From Betaproteobacteria bacterium (GTDB lineage Bacteria > Pseudomonadota > Gammaproteobacteria > Burkholderiales > Burkholderiaceae_D): a DNA stretch of 64,000 nucleotides. This document shows positions 47,801-57,422 of this stretch, in pieces; position 1 is the stretch's first letter; each line of letters begins with the position of its first letter. The stretch is taken from positions 1 through 64,000 of the forward strand of contig JANXTA010000062.1 of NCBI GenBank assembly GCA_025356395.1. Direction: 5' to 3'. The position numbers and the translations under genes were made by a program. The notes under the pieces were generated by a model that saw only the letters and a list, made by a program, of their open reading frames with translations, ran no database searches and was not told the DNA's origin.

Positions 47801-50800
47801 CGTGCTGCTGTGGCTGGCCGCGCCGCTGCTCGCCACGCGCGCCAGTCGTCCCCTCGTCGTCGTGCGCGATCGCGTGCTGTCGATCGACGAGCAGCGCGAG
47901 TTGCGCGCCATCGCGCGCAGGACCTGGCGCTACTTCGAGACCTTCGTGACGCCGGCCCATCACATGCTCCCGCCCGACAACTTCCAGGAGGACCCCAAGC
48001 CGGTCGTCGCGGGTCGCACGTCCCCGACCAACCTCGGGCTCTACCTGTTGTCGGCCGTCGCCGCGCGCGACTTCGGCTGGGCCGGCACCATCGCCACCGT
48101 CGAGCGCATCGAAGCCACGCTCGCCTCGATGCGCCAGCTGCCGAAGTTCAACGGACACTTCTACAACTGGTACGCCACCGACGACCTGCGCGCGCTCGAT
48201 CCGCCCTACGTCTCGTCGGTCGACAGCGGCAACCTCGCCGGCCACCTGATCGTGCTCGCGAACGCGTGCGAGTCGTGGCGCGACCACGTCGTCGCACCAC
48301 GGGCCCGCAGCGGCCTGATGGACGCGCTGGCGCTCGTAGACGAGGCCCGTCGCGCGCTCGGACCCGGCGTCGGCACGCGCGTGCCGAACGCGCTCGAGGA
48401 TTTGCGCCGTGTGCTCGAAGGCGCGCAAGCCTTCGAGACCGTCGTGATGGCGGTCGACCGGCTGGTCTCGCTCGTGGACCGGGAAGACGACAATGCCGAG
48501 GCGCCCGAGCTGGCGCACTGGGCGCTCGCGATCCGTCGTGCCGCGATCGAGCACGCCCACGATCGCGACCTGGTCGGCGACGCGCTGATCGGCATCGACG
48601 ACCGACTCGCGAACGTGGCCCGTGAAGCGCGCGAGGTCGCGCTCGCGATGGACTTCGCGTTCCTGCTCGATCCCGAACGCAAGCTGTTGTCGATCGGCTA
48701 CTCGCTCGCGGACAACCGGCTCGACCCGAGCTGCTACGACCTGCTCGCTTCCGAAGCACGGCTCGCCAGCCTGTTCGCGATCGCGAAGGGCGACGTCTCG
48801 ACCAAGCACTGGTTCCATCTCGGCCGCGTAGCGACGCCGGTGGGTCAGGGCTCGGCGCTGATCTCGTGGTCGGGTTCGATGTTCGAGTACCTGATGCCGT
48901 CGCTGGTGATGCGCGCGCCTTACGGCAGCCTGCTCGAGCAGACCAACCGACTCGTCGTCGATCGCCAGCGCAGTTATGGCGCGTCGATGAACATCCCGTG
49001 GGGCGTCTCCGAGTCGGCCTACAACGCGCGCGACATCGACTTCACGTACCAGTACTCGAACTTCGGCGTACCCGGCCTCGGCCTCAAGCGCGGCCTGTCG
49101 GAGAACATCGTGATCGCGCCGTACGCGACCGGACTCGCCACGATGGTCGATGCGCGCGCGGCGCTCGAGAACTACCGCCGCATCACGCAGATCGGTGGTC
49201 GCGGCGCCTACGGCTACTACGACGCGCTCGACTTCACCCGATCGCGCGTACCCGAGGGCGAGGCCGTCGCGGTGGTGCGCAACTACATGGCGCATCACCA
49301 GGGCATGACCATCATGGCCATCGCGAACACGCTGCACGACGGCGCGATGCGGACACGCTTCCATTCCGAGCCGATGATCGTCGCCAGCGAACTGCTGCTG
49401 CAGGAGCGCATGCCGCGCGCCGTCGCCAAACTCGACCCCCGCGTCGAGGAGATCAAGCAGTCGGGCAAGGCGATCGCGTCCGAAGTGTCGAGTGCGCGAC
49501 GGGTGCGCTTCTCGACGGACGAAGCCATCGTCACGCACCTGCTCTCGAACGGGCGCTACGCCGTGATGCTGACCGCGTCGGGTTCGGGCTACAGCCGCTG
49601 GGGCGAGATCGCCGTGACGCGCTGGCGCGAGGACGCGACGCGCGATGCGGAAGGCTCCTTCGTGTACCTGCGAGACATCCAGAGCACCGAGGTCTGGTCG
49701 CCCGCGACCCAGCCTCTCGCGACGCCGATCGACGACGCCGACGTGGTGTTCGGCGAGGACCACGCGACCTACACGCGCCGCGACGGACGCCTGCGCACGA
49801 CGATGGAGATCGTCGTGTCCGGCGAGGACGACGCGGAAGTGCGGCGCATCTCGCTGACCAACAGCGGCCGGCGCGCGCGCACCATCGAACTGACCTCGTA
49901 CGCCGAGCTCGTGCTGACGACGCCGGCCACCGACAACGCGCATCCGGCCTTCGCGAAGATGTTCGTGCAGACCCACCACCTGCAGGCGTTCAACGCGCTG
50001 ATCGCGACGCGCCGACCGCGCACGCCATCGGAGCCCGGCGTGTGGGCAGCGCACTTCGCGGTGATCGAGGGCAAACGCGTGGCGCCGGTGCAATACGAGA
50101 CCGATCGCATGCGCTTCCTCGGACGCAGCCACCATCCCGGCACGGCGCTCGCGATGAGCGATGGCCGGAGCCTGTCGAACACGGTGGGCACGGTGCTCGA
50201 CCCGATCTTCGCGTTGCGCTGTCGCGTCGAGGTGCCGCCCGGCAAGGTCGTGCGCGTCGCGTACTGGACCGTCGTCGCATCGACCGAGGAAGAGTTGATG
50301 GTGCTGATCGATCGGCACCACGATCGCAACGCCTTCGATCGGGCCAAGACCTTCGCGTGGACGCAGGGCCAGGTCGAGCTGCGCCACCTCGGCATCAAGG
50401 CCGACGAGTCCGCCGACTTCCAGCGACTGGCCGCGCCGATGCTGTACGCGAACGCGCGCTTCCGCATGCCGTCCGAGGCGATCCGTCACGGCATGGGCGC
50501 GCAGTCGGGGCTGTGGGCCCATTCGATCTCGGGCGACCTGCCCATCGTCGTGCTGCGGATCGAGGACGTTGACGACATCGCGCCGGTCCATCAGCTGCTG
50601 CGGGCGCACGAGTACTGGCGCGCGAAGCGGCTCGCGGTCGACCTCGTGATCATCAACGAGCGGGCGTCATCCTACGTGCAGGACCTGCAGATCGCGATCG
50701 AGACCGCACGCCGCAGCAGCCGGTCCAGTCCCGGGCAGGAGAAGCTGACGACGGAGACGGCGCGTGGTTCGGTCTACACGCTGCGCGCCGACCTGATGTC

Positions 50801-53390
50801 GGCCGAGTCGCGCGAGTTGCTGCTCGCCGTCGCGCGCGTGGTGCTGGTGGCGCGTCGCGGGCCGTTGTCGCAACAGCTGCCGGCGCTGCTCACCGATCCG
50901 TCGTGGTCGGTTTATCCACCGGCGATCACCCGTCTCGCGAAGGACGCCGTCGCGTCGTCGCGCAGGCCGCCGAAGGCGGTCAGTGCCGAGCTCGAGTTCT
51001 TCAACGGCATCGGCGGGTTCGGCAGCGGCGGCCGCGAATACGTGGTCGTACTGGACCACGTGCGGACGACCCCGGCGCCGTGGATCAACGTCATCGCCAA
51101 CCCCGCCTTCGGCTTCCAGACCTCGGCCGAGGGCAGCGGCTACACGTGGGCCGAGAACAGTCGTGACAACCAGCTCACGCCGTGGTCGAACGACGCCGTG
51201 ACCGACCCGATCGGCGAAGCCATCTACGTGCGCGACGAGGCGACCGGCGAGGTCTGGAGCCCGACGGCGCAGCCGATCCGCGACGGCGGCGTCTACGTCG
51301 CGCGTCACGGCCGCGGCTACAGCCGCTTCGAGCACGACGCGCACGACATCGCACTCGAGCTGCTGCAGTTCGTGCCGCTCGACGACCCGATCAAGGTGTC
51401 GCGGCTGACGATCCGCAACGATTCGTCGCGGACCCGGCGCCTGACCGTCACGGCCTACAGCGAGTGGGTGCTGGGCACGTCGCGCAACGCCTCACCGACG
51501 TCGATCACGACGGAGCGCGATCCGATCCGCGGTGCGCTGCTGGTGCGCAATCCGTGGGGCGTCGCGTTCGCCAAGCGCGTCGCGTTCGCCGACCTGCGCG
51601 GACGCCAGTCGGCATGGACCTGCGACCGCACCGAGTTCCTTGGGCGCAGCGGCCATGCCTCCGCCCCTGCGGCGCTGACCGGGAGCCAGCCCCTGTCCGG
51701 CGCGACCGGTGCGGGCTTCGATCCCTGCACGGCACTGCAGACCGTGATCGAGTTGCGTCCGCACGAAAGCACCGAGGTCGTGTCCTTCATCGGCCAGTGC
51801 GCCTCGGACGCCGAGGTCCGCGCGCTGGTCGAGCGCTATCGCACCGTGGACCTCGACGCGAAGCTGCAGGCGGTCACCGACCACTGGGATCGCCTGCTCG
51901 GCCTGGTCCAGGTCAAGACGCCGGATCGCGCGATGGACCTGATGCTGAACGGCTGGCTGCTGTACCAGACGTTAGCCTGCCGCATCTGGGCGCGCTCGGC
52001 GTTCTATCAGGCCAGCGGTGCCTACGGCTTCCGCGACCAGCTGCAGGACGGCATGGCGCTGACCTTCGCGATGCCCGACCAGACCCGCGCCCACGTGCTG
52101 CGCGCGGCGGGACGGCAGTTCGCGGAGGGCGACGTGCAGCACTGGTGGTTGCCGCATTCCGGACAGGGGGTCCGCACCCAGATCTCCGACGATCGCGTGT
52201 GGCTCGCGTACGCGACGGCGACCTACGTCGCCAGCACCGGTGACACCGGCATCCTCGACGAGCCGGTTGCGTGGCTCGAAGGACAGGCGTTGCAGAAAGG
52301 CCAGCACGACGCGTTCTTCCAGCCGACGCAGACCGCGTCGACCAGTTCGTTGTTCGAGCATTGCGCCCGCGGCCTCGACCAGTGCATCGCATTGACGGGT
52401 CAGCACGGCTTGCCGCTGATGGGCACAGGCGACTGGAACGACGGCATGAATCGGGTCGGTCAGGAAGGCCGCGGCGAAAGCGTCTGGCTGGGCTGGCTGC
52501 TGATCCGCACCATCGACTTGATCGGCGCGCATGCGGCCGGCCGCGATCCCGGAAGACTCGAGCGATGGCGTGCCCATGCGACCGCGACGCGCGAAGCCAT
52601 CGACCGCGAAGCGTGGGACGGCGAGTGGTATCGCCGCGCCACATTCGACGACGGCACGTGGCTGGGCTCGAAGGACAGCGAAGAGTGCCGCATCGACTCG
52701 ATCGCGCAGTCCTGGGCCGTGCTGTCGGGCGCTGCCGACCCGTCACGCGCCGCGACCGCGATGATGTCCGTCGATCGACATCTGATCCGTCGCGACGATG
52801 CCCTCGCCCTGCTGTTCACGCCGCCCTTCGACCGGACGCATCACGACCCCGGCTATATCAAGGGCTATCCCCCGGGACTGCGCGAGAACGGCGGCCAGTA
52901 CAGCCACGCCGCGATGTGGGCGGTGCTGGCCTTTGCGGAGCAGGGATCGACCGACAAGGCGGCGGAGCTGTTCGGGTTGCTGAACCCGATCAACCACGCG
53001 CTAACGCGCGGCGCGGCCGATCGCTACAAGGTCGAGCCCTACGTCGTCGCGGCCGACGTGTACTCCGTGGACCCGCACGCGGGACGCGGCGGCTGGACCT
53101 GGTACACCGGCTCTGCCGCATGGATGTATCGCGCGGGGATCGAAGGGATCCTCGGCATTCGCCGCGAAGGCAACGCGCTGATCCTCCGGCCGCGCGTCCC
53201 GACGAGCTGGCCGGGTTTCGAGGCCACGATCCGCCAGGGCGGCTCGACCTGGGAGATCACGGTCCGGCGAGAGTCAACGACGCGGACCGCGATGCAGGCT
53301 ACGATGGACGGCATCGCACTCGCCGCCAGCGGTGACCACTACCGCCTGCCGCTCGATGGACTGCGCCATGCAGTCCTCGTGCGGCTGTGA
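44883..53390 (+). CDS. ndvB: Cyclic beta-1,2-glucan synthase (NdvB/ChvB type)
   Basis: 2835-residue multidomain inner-membrane enzyme that initiates, elongates and cyclises beta-1,2-glucan from UDP-glucose. Order: N-terminal GT84 region with REELFGIERLEQHARSLA; TM helices about 415-470; glycosyltransferase core with LDGDTRLPRDAA, GKGIYDVDAF and QHRWTRGDWQLLPW; TM helices near 820-870 and 945-985; a glycoamylase-like domain (SPTNLGLYLLSAVAARDFGW, TPVGQGSALISWSGSMFEY); two carbohydrate-binding repeats; and a GH94 phosphorylase-like C-terminus (FRDQLQDGMAL, GTGDWNDGMN, IDSIAQSWAVLSG) that controls ring size. ATG at 44883 chosen; a GTG lies 27 bases upstream. The frame is open throughout, in contrast to several neighbours. 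It stands alone, without a ChvA exporter. Confidence 0.95.
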   Translation: MNPIRRTARRLHARGTPWADGTPVREELFGIERLEQHARSLAEAQTVTDRPPRVPSLHARLDDNAAVLLAAYRASAFELESGRSAVPAAEWLLDNYHLVEEQVREARHALPVGFYHQLPKLANGPFAGYPRVFGIAWAFVAHTDSHFDPEVLRRFIDAYQVVQPLTIGELWAVAITLRIVLIENLRRLGDQITVARGERHDAQDLADRLLVSGDASSALEDDIAARSSGHLSQIFAAQLAKRLRNEDPVTTPALGWLAERLAAQGTSIDEVVQHAHLRQVVSNVTVRNIITSMRLMSDISWSELFERVSLVDACLRDGSHFAAMDFPTRNAYRSAIEELARGSAHTEIEIASRALAAAAAAGAHETAWMEQQRVADPGYHLIGRGRLALERTLGFKAPPRLRLKRFTMDRGMGGYVASVLALTVVLLAIAGHLIVGPGVGGLALAALALLAFFPVSDAATALVNRIVAMHVEAVPLPALDLLDGVPARLRTLVVIPTLLASHADTCEQIERLEVHFLSGAEGDIYFALLTDWVDAEAERVEGDEHVLALATAEMARLNRRHAAGAAGPRFMLLHRRRVFSETERHWMGWERKRGKLQELNRLLRGAADTTFLALEGQALVVPAEVRYVITLDGDTRLPRDAALRLIGKMAHPLNAPRFDVARQRVVDGYAILQPRVTPSLPIGREGSWYQQVFAGPSGIDPYASAASNVYQDLLGEGSFTGKGIYDVDAFEAALAGRVPDNTMLSHDLFEGIFARAGLASDVEVIDEFPARYDVDAKRQHRWTRGDWQLLPWIAGHWKAPFAASGTGRWKMLDNLRRSLIAPATLIAFGLCAFLPMQAALVGIWLLLGAMAIPIFLSPVSTLLSRPSRVSLRNHVATSLADARLAVAQLALSLAFLADRAWRASDAIVRTLVRMSVTRHHLLEWTTAAQSAQAPLLDAPGFYRVMTGGTAFVAAATILELATVPASWQALLPFVLLWLAAPLLATRASRPLVVVRDRVLSIDEQRELRAIARRTWRYFETFVTPAHHMLPPDNFQEDPKPVVAGRTSPTNLGLYLLSAVAARDFGWAGTIATVERIEATLASMRQLPKFNGHFYNWYATDDLRALDPPYVSSVDSGNLAGHLIVLANACESWRDHVVAPRARSGLMDALALVDEARRALGPGVGTRVPNALEDLRRVLEGAQAFETVVMAVDRLVSLVDREDDNAEAPELAHWALAIRRAAIEHAHDRDLVGDALIGIDDRLANVAREAREVALAMDFAFLLDPERKLLSIGYSLADNRLDPSCYDLLASEARLASLFAIAKGDVSTKHWFHLGRVATPVGQGSALISWSGSMFEYLMPSLVMRAPYGSLLEQTNRLVVDRQRSYGASMNIPWGVSESAYNARDIDFTYQYSNFGVPGLGLKRGLSENIVIAPYATGLATMVDARAALENYRRITQIGGRGAYGYYDALDFTRSRVPEGEAVAVVRNYMAHHQGMTIMAIANTLHDGAMRTRFHSEPMIVASELLLQERMPRAVAKLDPRVEEIKQSGKAIASEVSSARRVRFSTDEAIVTHLLSNGRYAVMLTASGSGYSRWGEIAVTRWREDATRDAEGSFVYLRDIQSTEVWSPATQPLATPIDDADVVFGEDHATYTRRDGRLRTTMEIVVSGEDDAEVRRISLTNSGRRARTIELTSYAELVLTTPATDNAHPAFAKMFVQTHHLQAFNALIATRRPRTPSEPGVWAAHFAVIEGKRVAPVQYETDRMRFLGRSHHPGTALAMSDGRSLSNTVGTVLDPIFALRCRVEVPPGKVVRVAYWTVVASTEEELMVLIDRHHDRNAFDRAKTFAWTQGQVELRHLGIKADESADFQRLAAPMLYANARFRMPSEAIRHGMGAQSGLWAHSISGDLPIVVLRIEDVDDIAPVHQLLRAHEYWRAKRLAVDLVIINERASSYVQDLQIAIETARRSSRSSPGQEKLTTETARGSVYTLRADLMSAESRELLLAVARVVLVARRGPLSQQLPALLTDPSWSVYPPAITRLAKDAVASSRRPPKAVSAELEFFNGIGGFGSGGREYVVVLDHVRTTPAPWINVIANPAFGFQTSAEGSGYTWAENSRDNQLTPWSNDAVTDPIGEAIYVRDEATGEVWSPTAQPIRDGGVYVARHGRGYSRFEHDAHDIALELLQFVPLDDPIKVSRLTIRNDSSRTRRLTVTAYSEWVLGTSRNASPTSITTERDPIRGALLVRNPWGVAFAKRVAFADLRGRQSAWTCDRTEFLGRSGHASAPAALTGSQPLSGATGAGFDPCTALQTVIELRPHESTEVVSFIGQCASDAEVRALVERYRTVDLDAKLQAVTDHWDRLLGLVQVKTPDRAMDLMLNGWLLYQTLACRIWARSAFYQASGAYGFRDQLQDGMALTFAMPDQTRAHVLRAAGRQFAEGDVQHWWLPHSGQGVRTQISDDRVWLAYATATYVASTGDTGILDEPVAWLEGQALQKGQHDAFFQPTQTASTSSLFEHCARGLDQCIALTGQHGLPLMGTGDWNDGMNRVGQEGRGESVWLGWLLIRTIDLIGAHAAGRDPGRLERWRAHATATREAIDREAWDGEWYRRATFDDGTWLGSKDSEECRIDSIAQSWAVLSGAADPSRAATAMMSVDRHLIRRDDALALLFTPPFDRTHHDPGYIKGYPPGLRENGGQYSHAAMWAVLAFAEQGSTDKAAELFGLLNPINHALTRGAADRYKVEPYVVAADVYSVDPHAGRGGWTWYTGSAAWMYRAGIEGILGIRREGNALILRPRVPTSWPGFEATIRQGGSTWEITVRRESTTRTAMQATMDGIALAASGDHYRLPLDGLRHAVLVRL

Positions 53391-53403
53391 CGGATCGACC
53401 GAA

Positions 53404-54030
53404 CTACGGTGCCGTGCTCCTGAAGCTGTCCATCGCCTGGATCGTGCCCCACCACGCGGCGAAGCCGGGCACATCGAACAGCGCGCCGGCGTCGGGCGTC
53501 ATCGAGACGTAGGCCACGATCGGCGCCAGGTAGAGGTCAGCGAGACTGAGGTCGCCCGCGATGAATGGCGACGCGCCCTTGGTCTTCATCGCGAACTCGA
53601 GCACCTTGCGACCGGTCTCGAGGCCCGCCTGGCGTGCCGTCTCGCTCTTTCCGCCGACAAAGTCGGGGAACAGGTGGAAGGCCGCCACGCCGCCGAGCAG
53701 GGACCCGTACCCGTACGAATCGAGGATGCCGATCGTCATGTCCATGCGGGCCCGGTCCTCGGGGGTCGACGGGATCAGCGAACGACCCAGCAGGGTGTCG
53801 TTGAGGAAGCGCGCGATCGCCGCGGTCTCGATCAGGCGCAAGCCGTCGTAGTCCAGCACCGGCACCTTGCCGAAAGGATGACGCTCGAGGTGCTCGGCCC
53901 GCTTAGGGTCGCCGGCCAGCACGTTGAGAGGCACCTGCTTGTAGTCGGTGACCGCCTTCTCGGCGAGCAGCATCCTGACGGTGCGGACATAGGTGGAGCC
54001 GTCGAAGCCCCAGAGAACGATTTCAGCCAT
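53404..54030 (-). CDS. Glutathione S-transferase
   Basis: 208 residues: thioredoxin-like N-terminal domain (VLWGFDGSTYVRTVRMLLAE, HPFGKVPVLDYDGLRLIETAAIARFL with the cis-Pro and the glutamyl-binding ES/ET pair) and an all-helical C-terminal domain (FIAGDLSLADLYLAPIV, the N-capping box). Soluble detoxifying enzyme; substrate unknown. Convergent with the glucan synthase gene (13 bases between stops). The 270-base gap to 54300 is a divergent promoter region without a gene. Confidence 0.9.
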   Translation of the reverse strand: MAEIVLWGFDGSTYVRTVRMLLAEKAVTDYKQVPLNVLAGDPKRAEHLERHPFGKVPVLDYDGLRLIETAAIARFLNDTLLGRSLIPSTPEDRARMDMTIGILDSYGYGSLLGGVAAFHLFPDFVGGKSETARQAGLETGRKVLEFAMKTKGASPFIAGDLSLADLYLAPIVAYVSMTPDAGALFDVPGFAAWWGTIQAMDSFRSTAP

Positions 54031-54300
54031 GTTGGGATCCTTGATGGGTTGCGAGAAGCAGCGCGATGCGGAAATTTACACGCCCATCGCGGCGAGGCAA
54101 CTTCACGCAACTTCGTCGAAACAATTGCGCACAAAACCGGCAGTTTTGGTCGATTCGATCGATGCAGGTTACCGGCCGTGTCCGTACATTCGCACGTTGT
54201 GATCGGTTGACCACAATGCACGACGCGGACGTTGACGGCTCTCCGTGGCGCCTTGATATTCGGGCTCGGTTTTGAAGTGCAGATGGTCAGGGAGTTCTCC

Positions 54301-55977
54301 ATGTCAGGTTTCAGCATCCGTCGCGTCGTATCGCACGCGACCGTTTCTCTCCATCCCAAACGCGTCTTCGCGGCTTCGCTGGCGGCCTTGCTCGTGACGA
54401 GCGGCGCGCTGGCCGGTACCAAGGCGCCGCACACCACCCGAGACGCGGTCCGCCTGCTCGACCAGGCGGCTTTCGGCCCGACGCCCGCGTCCATCGCCAA
54501 TGTCCAGTCGATGGGCATGCCCGCCTGGGTCGATGCCCAGCTCGCGACGGCGAGCACCGGCTACCCGGCGATCGCCTTCATCGATCCGAACAGTGCGGTC
54601 GGTTGTCCGACCGGTGCAGCGGCGACCTGCTTTCGCGACAACTACACGCCGTTCCCGCTGCAGATCGCGTTCTTCCGCAATGCGCTCAGCGGTGCCGATC
54701 AACTGCGCCAGCGCGTGGCCTTCGCGTACTCGCAGATCTTCGTCATCTCGGGCATCGACATCAAGGAAACCTACGGGATGCGCGAGTACCAGCAGATGCT
54801 GCTGGACAACGCGTTCGTCAACTACCGCACGCTGCTCGAACGCGTGACGCTGAGCCCGGCCATGGGCGACTACCTCGACATGGTCAACAACGACAAGCCG
54901 TCGGCCACCGTGCAAGCCAACGAGAACTACGCGCGAGAAGTGCTGCAGCTCTTCTCGATCGGCTTGTCGAAGCTCAATCCCGACGGCTCGCACGTGGTGG
55001 ATGCGAGTGGCGTCGCCGTGCCGAGCTACGACCAGGCAGTGGTGCAGGGCTTCGCGCGCGCATTCACCGGCTGGACCTATGCCGCGCGTCCGGGCGTGAC
55101 CTCGAGGTGGACCAACACGGTCAACTACCTCGGCGACATGGTCCCCTTCGCCGCGCATCACGACGTGACCGCCAAGACGCTGCTGAACGGCAGGGTCCTG
55201 CCGACCGGACAGACCCCGCAGAAGGACCTGGGTGACGCGCTCGACATCATCGCCAACCACCCGAACGTCGGCACCTTCATCGGCCGCCAGCTGATCCAGG
55301 CACTGGTGACCAGCAATCCGACGCCCGCGTACGTGATGCGCGTCACCGCGGTCTTCAACGACAACGGCAGCGGCGTGCACGGCGACATGAAGGCCGTGAT
55401 CCGCGCCATCCTGCTCGATCCGGAAGCCCGCGGCGAAATCAAGATCGATCCGGTCTACGGCAAGCTGCGCGACCCGGCGGTGTATGCGGCGAGCGTGGCG
55501 CGTGCGTTCGGCGGCACGTCGGACGGCGTCTACCTGAGCGCCCAGTCGGCGGCGATGGGACAGTCGGTCTATACGCCGCCATCGGTGTTCAGCTTTTATC
55601 CGCCCGACTACACGTTGCCCGACTCGGCCACGCTGCTGGCACCGCAGTTCGGCGTGCAGAACACGACCACCTCGGTCGCGCGTCTCAACTTCGTCTACGC
55701 GCTGCTGTATTCCACGAACGGCATCGCGGCGGACGCCAGCGTGCCCGGCTCCACCGGGACCCGGATCGTCCTCACCGGCTACCAGAGTCTCGCCGCCACG
55801 CCTGCGGCGCTGGTCGATGCGCTCGACGTGCAGATGACCCACGCCAGCCTGACCGCGACCGAGAAGTCGGCGATCGTGACCGCCGTCAGCGCGATCGCGG
55901 CCACCGACCCACTCGGACGCGTGCGCATGGCCACCTATCTCGTCGCGGCCTCGCCGCGCTATCAGATCAACCGCTGA
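54301..55977 (+). CDS. DUF1800 exported protein
   Basis: 558 residues, AGGGAG seven bases before ATG. Signal peptide ([18 protein letters not shown]). DUF1800 hallmarks: [11 protein letters not shown] near the N-terminus, [44 protein letters not shown] and [15 protein letters not shown]. Function unknown. It is paired with the DUF1501 gene 31 bases downstream, a partnership conserved across many bacteria. Confidence 0.92.
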   Translation: MSGFSIRRVVSHATVSLHPKRVFAASLAALLVTSGALAGTKAPHTTRDAVRLLDQAAFGPTPASIANVQSMGMPAWVDAQLATASTGYPAIAFIDPNSAVGCPTGAAATCFRDNYTPFPLQIAFFRNALSGADQLRQRVAFAYSQIFVISGIDIKETYGMREYQQMLLDNAFVNYRTLLERVTLSPAMGDYLDMVNNDKPSATVQANENYAREVLQLFSIGLSKLNPDGSHVVDASGVAVPSYDQAVVQGFARAFTGWTYAARPGVTSRWTNTVNYLGDMVPFAAHHDVTAKTLLNGRVLPTGQTPQKDLGDALDIIANHPNVGTFIGRQLIQALVTSNPTPAYVMRVTAVFNDNGSGVHGDMKAVIRAILLDPEARGEIKIDPVYGKLRDPAVYAASVARAFGGTSDGVYLSAQSAAMGQSVYTPPSVFSFYPPDYTLPDSATLLAPQFGVQNTTTSVARLNFVYALLYSTNGIAADASVPGSTGTRIVLTGYQSLAATPAALVDALDVQMTHASLTATEKSAIVTAVSAIAATDPLGRVRMATYLVAASPRYQINR

Positions 55978-56008
55978 ACGATTGTTGAATACCCGTCAGG
56001 TGACCGCC

Positions 56009-57397
56009 ATGAACAACGACCACATCCCGCAACACCCAGGCCGTCGCAAGGCCCTGGGCGCCCTATCGGCCCTCGGCTTCTCGTCGCTGGTGCCACGACT
56101 GTCGATAAGCAGCGCCGCGGCGGCGAACGTCACCGGCGACTACCGTGCGCTGGTTTGCGTGTTCCTGTTCGGCGGCAACGACTCGAACAACATGATCGTG
56201 CCGTTCACCACCGCGGGGTACAACACGTACGCCATGGCGCGCGGCCCGCAGAGCGCCGGCGGCCTCGCGTTGCCGCAGGGCAGCCTGCTGCCGATCGCCG
56301 ATCGCTTGGGCGCCGCCAATTTCGCGCTACATCCGCAGATGGCTGGCCTCCAAGGTCTGTGGTCGGCCGGCAAGATGGCCACGCTGTTCAACGTCGGCAC
56401 GATCCTGAAGCCGGGCGCGACGCGGAACAACTACGTCACCTCGGGCGCCGCGCCACCCAACCTGTTTTCGCACGAGGACCAGCAGCGCCAGTTCCAGGGC
56501 ATGCGCCTGAACAGCCTGACGGCTCCCTCGGGCTGGGGCGGCCGCATGGCCGACCTGATGGGAACCGCCGGCGGTTCCACGCCCGTGGGCCTCTCGATCG
56601 CCGGCAACACGCTGTTCCTGACCGGCGCCACCACCAGTTCGGTCGCGTTGCCGCAGACCGGCACGCTGGCGATCAGCGGCACGTCCACGTCGGCCGCCGA
56701 CCAGGCGCGCCTGGCCGCCTTGCGCACGCTGATGAGCGGCGGTAGCGACTCGGTCATGGTTTCGACCCTCGGCGGCCTGCAGACCAGGACCATCGCGCTC
56801 ACGCAGACGCTCAGTCCGATCCTGTCGGGCGCCTCGTCGGCTGCCGCGGCCTTCGGCATGCAGAACAACAGCCTGGTCAACCAGCTCAAGCAGGTCGTCA
56901 AGCTGATCGAGCATCGCGCCGACCTGGGCAACCCGACGCGGCAGATCTTCTTCGTCTCGCAAGGCGGCTACGACACGCACAGCAATCAGATCGCGACGCA
57001 GGACAGTCTCTTCGCGCAGCTCTCGCCGGCCCTGACCTCGTTCTACAACGCCACTGGTGCTTTGGGCGTGCAGAACAACGTGACCACTTTCACGCTGTCG
57101 GACTTCACCCGCACGCTCAAGCCGGCCAATGCCGGCTCGGACCATGCCTACGGCGGTCATCACCTGGTCATCGGCGGCGCGGTCAACGGGCAGGCCAGCT
57201 ACGGGACCTTCCCGACGCTCGCGCTCGGCGGTCCCGACGACGTGGGCACCTCGGGTCGCTGGCTGCCGACGACGTCGGTCGATCAGTATGGCGCCACGCT
57301 CGCCAAGTGGATGGGCGTGCAGCCTTCCGAACTGGCCGGCGTGTTCCCCAACCTCGCCAACTTCGCGACGAAGGACCTGGGCTTCCTCGGGGTCTGA
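56009..57397 (+). CDS. DUF1501 exported protein (Tat substrate)
   Basis: 462 residues. Twin-arginine-like signal ([21 protein letters not shown]), then the alkaline-phosphatase-like DUF1501 fold: [45 protein letters not shown] and [15 protein letters not shown], with Asp/His residues typical of a metal site (family knowledge; activity unproven). AGGTGA before ATG 56009 supports this start. It forms an operon with the DUF1800 gene. Confidence 0.92.
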   Translation: MNNDHIPQHPGRRKALGALSALGFSSLVPRLSISSAAAANVTGDYRALVCVFLFGGNDSNNMIVPFTTAGYNTYAMARGPQSAGGLALPQGSLLPIADRLGAANFALHPQMAGLQGLWSAGKMATLFNVGTILKPGATRNNYVTSGAAPPNLFSHEDQQRQFQGMRLNSLTAPSGWGGRMADLMGTAGGSTPVGLSIAGNTLFLTGATTSSVALPQTGTLAISGTSTSAADQARLAALRTLMSGGSDSVMVSTLGGLQTRTIALTQTLSPILSGASSAAAAFGMQNNSLVNQLKQVVKLIEHRADLGNPTRQIFFVSQGGYDTHSNQIATQDSLFAQLSPALTSFYNATGALGVQNNVTTFTLSDFTRTLKPANAGSDHAYGGHHLVIGGAVNGQASYGTFPTLALGGPDDVGTSGRWLPTTSVDQYGATLAKWMGVQPSELAGVFPNLANFATKDLGFLGV

Positions 57398-57422
57398 GTG
57401 TCGTCCGCGGGGCCCGGACGCT

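Noticed and set aside
45936-50609. Long open frame on the minus strand inside the glucan synthase gene (about 1550 codons)
   Set aside because: Shadow of the real gene, which has clear domains on the plus strand. The minus translation is low-complexity Arg/His/Gly.
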